Shown here piece by piece: positions 60,289 to 64,000 of a DNA stretch of 64,000 bases. Origin of the DNA: Strongylocentrotus droebachiensis. Its lineage: Eukaryota > Echinodermata > Echinoidea > Camarodonta > Strongylocentrotidae. The position numbers and the translations under genes are program-made. The notes beneath the pieces were generated by a model, which ran no database searches, had not been told where the DNA came from, and saw only the letters and a list, made by a program, of their open reading frames with translations. Each line of letters starts with the position of its first letter. Positions within the stretch are counted from its first letter, which is position 1. The stretch lies in NCBI GenBank assembly GCA_035222895.1, contig JAVYIG010007524.1, forward strand, positions 36,883-100,882, in the 5' to 3' direction.

Positions 60289-62984
60289 CTGAAAGGAGAA
60301 AACAGGAGAAATATAAATTTCTTTATAAAGTCAAAAATAATTGTAATTGAATGTTTCAATGAAGTTATGTCAGATGATTGTTCTTTAATCCTCATCATGC
60401 CTTCATTCCTTTTAATAGATACTCATCTCAACATTTTGCTTTTTTGAAACTGACTTTATCTGCAGTGATTGCACTTGCCCCAGCCAAATTTTTGCAAGTT
60501 TGTTGAGCCTTGAGAAAATTATACCAGTTAATCACTTTGTGACTTATTTGTTCAATACACATGCATATTAAGTTGAAATCAATATTACAGCAAAGATTAT
60601 CAAAATCATTGTTAGGGAAACATTGATTTTACCACACGCCAGTGCACTTAATAACTTACAGGACTATAAAAAAGAGGATACCTGATTTTCAATGAGAAGA
60701 TTTAATACTTTACAGGACCAGAGCTGATTTTTGATTTGTGGAATCATTGTGGATTTTGGGTACGTGTCGGGGGATCGACTAATTTTCCGGGAGTCTCCCG
60801 GATTTGCCACTCTGCATTACATTAACAAATTTCAATCCCTGACACATACTTGAAATGACTATGCACTGCACATAACTGAATGCATTAAACATTATAATAT
60901 GAGCTAATCTTCCAAGATTAATTGCCGTGAAGTTATTCGCTTCAAATGGAAGAGAATGATCATGTAGATTAAAAAGAGGGTGGGGTGACAGACATGAAAT
61001 TCTTGAAGGGTACCAAACAAGCATCACTCAGCATATTTCGTACTTACTCTCTACGAGAGTTGGAGGGGCATCCCACCACTCAGTATCCACTGCCTCTGCA
61101 GCTCCTGCAAAACAATTGATATGTTTAAAATTTAGATGAAACATGGTCAGTGTGACTGTATCATTACTTTCTAAAGACTTAACACAACATTGTTACACAG
61201 TCAAACTTGCCTTAAATTTGCTGAGACTGATGAAATAGCTTCGACTTAAAAATGTTTGCACATTGGCTGTAATTTGATTTCTGAAGCATAAAATAGCGGG
61301 AAAAAAAAATCTCAATTAAGTGGTTATATATTCTATGTCATCAACTATTAAATCATATAACACAACACCTGCATTGTATATTAAGTTAGCTTTAAATTAA
61401 AGAGCTGAAAAGTATTGGCGATGTGTGTGTGAAACTTTACCTCCTTTCTTATGTGCACTCCTTGACTGGGTCTCAGTGACTGATAGTTCGGGATCATCAA
61501 AACCCTCGTCTATCCACAAAGAAAATCATACAAAACAAGACAAAGTGATTAGGCCAAACTTGAAAGGTTACAGCTACAGTTTCTAATTATGTGTTATATA
61601 CACATCATATTGCACTTCACATGATTGGTATGGGTATTGCAAATGGAGATTAGGTAGAATGATCCATAATGGTCCAAGAGAGAATTTCAAGAAAAAAACA
61701 CAGTCGGCCAGGACTTATGAAATAGCTTTGGCAATAAAGAGAGGGGTCGTTTGATGAAGTGTGATGCATGAAAGGTTGACTGTATTGAGAATGGTGTAAT
61801 GGTTTTGAGGACACCATAGCAAATTAGCAATAATTTTTTTCTTGGAGAGCTTAATTTTCAGATTTTTTCATTTTTCGGGGGGGGGGGGGGAGGGAGTAGT
61901 GTAGCGGAGAATGTAGATATCATGACCCCCCCCCCCCCCCCCACCATGGTTCATACTACATGATCCACCACCCACAAACACCTAAAAATCAAGACAATAC
62001 TTGTTGTACATGTATCATAACTACAATTTGGCGTTTCAATAGGACATTTAGGAGTGTGATCTATTGCATATTTTAAAAGCAGTAGGTCTTGATCATTGAA
62101 GACAATACATTACTACTATTAATACTAGTTGGAATAAAAGTTTCAATGGCATGTCCCGGTGATCTAGCTTAACGCGGAGCTCCAGTCGCTGAATAAAATA
62201 ACCATACTTTCAGTGAACTTACCAACTTTGGAACTAGAAGATTGAGTGAAGCTTTCAGGAACATCCCACCAGTTACCGCCGACTGCCTCTGAAGAATCTG
62301 TGTAATTAAATTAAGGTAATCTTTTTTCAACATGGATTTCGATTTTGACCCATAATTTCCTAAAAAGGGACCATTAAACTGATTATTTCATTCAAGTAGG
62401 TAAGTGGAACTGATATATTATAGCCTAGGCCTAATTTACAATATAACATGCATGAGGTAAAATGACATTTTGGGGGATTTGGGGGGCATAACATAACAAT
62501 ACGACCTGAAATGGCCGTGGCGTTATCAAGGGAATGTGTATCAACGGTTTCCGTCTCTAAAGAGAGAGCCGGCCGACCCTACCCCAATTAAGAGGCTAAC
62601 GAACGAAAGAGACAGAAAATTCGGTCTAGTCAGGTATGTACCAATTCATCAGATTCATCATGTAAATTGTAACTGTACTACTAGATCTAGGCTAATCATA
62701 AGTAAGTAAATTAAAGTAGGGGTCTATGTTCATGAGATAATCTGAATTCGGAACTTACCACATGTCTTTCTTTTGTCTCCTTCCAAGCTTTGATTTTGGC
62801 TGGGTTCCAGCAAGTTCTTCATTTGTTCTGGAAGTTGAACTTGATCCAGCTCCTTTTCAGACGTCACACTCACGTTGGACACATTTCCTTTTCGTGAAGA
62901 ATAATTATAAGGTCCTCTCCTTCCCCTTCTCAGTGAAATTGTCTGCTTAGCTTTAGGTGTACTAGTTTTATTGTCAAAATTCAT
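57848..62984 (-). CDS. EnSpm/CACTA Tnp2-type transposase-derived protein, 5 exons
   Basis: The exons are 62984-62759, 62297-62223, 61509-61441, 61104-61048 and 60288-57848. All four junctions are phase 1 with GT/AG sites, giving 955 residues. The N-terminus (exons 1-4) is polar with Trp-Trp-Asp motifs. An acidic stretch follows (about 155-210), then a Cys-rich zinc-binding-like cluster (FCSVCG...CPCCHK, about 280-300). The transposase region has NTDGVPIFKSS (Asp near 375), GTCDMPAK (Asp near 463), CPKC, DWMHQVLLG (about 555) and ASECRSW (Glu near 623). These motifs are characteristic of Tnp2-type transposases of the CACTA superfamily, so a DDE-like triad appears kept (inferred by position). 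The C-terminus has a Cys-rich patch CSCDGICSCS. No CACTA terminal repeats were seen around the gene. It may be a domesticated nuclear DNA-binding protein or an old autonomous copy; the open frame argues for selection or recent arrival. Confidence 0.78.
60289..61047 (-). other. Tnp2-like gene intron 4
   Basis: 759 bp, GTAAGTA donor and TTTCAG acceptor. No internal element recognised. Confidence 0.75.
61048..61104 (-). CDS. Tnp2-like gene exon 4
   Basis: 57-bp exon encoding AAEAVDTEWWDAPPTLVE, between TTTTGCAG and GTAAGTA. Phase 1-1. Confidence 0.75.
61441..61509 (-). CDS. Tnp2-like gene exon 3
   Basis: 69-bp exon encoding DEGFDDPELSVTETQSRS and a basic end. Its acceptor GTGGATAG is weak; the donor GTAAAG is acceptable. 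Phase 1-1. Confidence 0.65.
61877..61942. repeat. Facing G14 and C17 homopolymers in intron 2
   Basis: A G run (61877-61890) and a C run (61926-61942) 35 bp apart can pair as a hairpin. They lie in intron 2 of the Tnp2-like gene. Confidence 0.85.
62223..62297 (-). CDS. Tnp2-like gene exon 2
   Basis: 75-bp exon encoding SSEAVGGNWWDVPESFTQ, with acceptor TTACACAG and donor GTAAGTTC. Phase 1-1. It shares the EAV...WWD motif with exon 4. Confidence 0.72.
62759..62984 (-). CDS. Tnp2-like gene exon 1
   Basis: 226 bp from ATG (MNFDNK) to TGTG at a perfect GTAAGT donor. It encodes a basic, Ser/Arg-rich N-terminus (SLRRGRRGPYNYSSRKG) that may serve as a nuclear localisation signal. Confidence 0.72.
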
Positions 62985-63600
62985 GTTTGATGATCAGAAA
63001 GGTGTAGGATAGATCGAGCTTGAGATCGAGATCAAGAGAGCTACGTTAGCAAGGGTTAGGGTGACTTGGACCTAGTCTAGACTCAGTTAGAGAATGTTCA
63101 AGTGTTGCAACAAACGGACACGAGATGAGTCTACGGGACTACTACGTTTTTACGTACGCGAACGATTCAGTTTCGTCTTTCTGAGCTGAGCTGAGTCTGA
63201 GAATGAACAAGTTTGACTTTCGTACAATCTAATTATTGCCGGTAATCGCTTGTATATTTTACAAAATATACTTTGAATCAGGGTCCAAATCTTGATGAGG
63301 TAACCAATGTACCTGTATGTAAATCTCAAGTCCAGTCAAAGAAATAGATGATTCAAAATTCCGGTAGCGGTGGCATGCATGCAGTGCATGAATTTGTACA
63401 GAGCGTGAATTGAAGCGCTAGCGACATGACGTGCGTGCGTAGAGAGCTAGCCTTACACACGAGCTGTGATTCCTTTATCCATGACGTCAGTCCCATTATT
63501 TTGTTATTTGTTTCCACTTTAATAAAGAAGCTTAGAAACTAATTTACTTATTTACAAATTTGAACCTTCATAGAAAACACAAACCGAAAATGATAATGAA
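62985..63600 (-). promoter_or_regulatory. Putative promoter/5'UTR of the Tnp2-like gene
   Basis: Directly upstream of the minus-strand start. CpG and GC are higher than in the flanks, with a CRE-like palindrome TGACGTCA at 63482-63489. The start site is unknown. Confidence 0.35.
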
Positions 63601-64000
63601 TCAGTCCTAATCTTGCCTCGGACCGTAAATAATAACAAAATAAAATAATTGCGTACACATGTACTAAGAACATGCTACCACCAAAATCAGCGATAGCCTT
63701 ACAATGCATCCGCGGTTCCGTCCCCACGAAATAAAAACCCTATCAGGCGAAGGCGTGGTGGCGTTTACATCTAATATTATCTAAATAGAATATTTTCAAA
63801 AAATAACAAAATCAGATTCAACAATGATTTAGATTTAATATCTTAGTCTATAAGTTAATTAAAGATAAGACTTATAAAAGATTTGTCCGAAATTCTGAGT
63901 TCAGTCACTGCTGGACGACGTTGTCACCAGTTCTAGACAGTCATTCAAGATTTTATTTCCATGCAGAACTTTTTACTTATCACGTCCTAATGAAAAAGCT
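63601..64000. other. Unassigned non-coding stretch
   Basis: AT-rich, no feature supported up to the window end. Confidence 0.45.

Overview
The window is eukaryotic. It is AT-rich, gene-poor DNA with spliced genes, introns of up to 7.5 kb, many transposable elements, microsatellites, G/C homopolymers and TTAGGG telomere-type repeats. The mix of a chordate-like RhoU/RhoV GTPase, a BEL/Pao retrotransposon, a tRNA-derived SINE and a foldback transposon with 8-bp target duplications points to a marine deuterostome invertebrate, most likely an echinoderm such as a sea urchin. The species itself is inferred, not proven.

Layout. 1-6.4 kb: a 56-bp and a ~188-bp tandem array (the latter interrupted by a TTAA-flanked, piggyBac-like MITE), a tRNA-derived SINE, a possible exon for a small secreted peptide, and a 169-bp MITE-like element carrying TTAGGG repeats. 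6.4-18.4 kb: mostly unassigned non-coding DNA with one Tc1/mariner-like MITE. 18.4-30.5 kb: a three-exon RhoU/RhoV (Wrch/Chp) family gene on the plus strand, with long introns rich in the palindrome TACATGTA. 30.5-42.2 kb: non-coding DNA with purine-rich microsatellites and one orphan exon candidate. 42.2-51.0 kb: a complete, apparently intact and recent BEL/Pao LTR retrotransposon on the minus strand, with equal-length 1003-bp LTRs, a 5-bp target duplication and a single 1843-codon Gag-Pol frame. 51.1-53.3 kb: a 2.17-kb foldback element with ~650-bp inverted arms built of short tandem repeats, resembling the sea urchin TU class. 53.3-57.2 kb: non-coding, ending in a 123-bp minisatellite. 57.8-63.0 kb: a five-exon minus-strand gene for a 955-residue protein derived from an EnSpm/CACTA (Tnp2-like) transposase. 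Its short N-terminal exons are all phase 1 and two of them encode the same Trp-Trp-Asp motif. 63.0-64.0 kb: its putative promoter.

There is no operon or pathway linking the genes. The RhoU-like GTPase is the only clear conserved host gene. The Tnp2-type gene may be a domesticated transposase or an old transposon. The rest is mobile DNA at different ages, with the BEL copy the youngest. All exon joins were worked out by hand from splice consensus and reading phase and have no transcript support.
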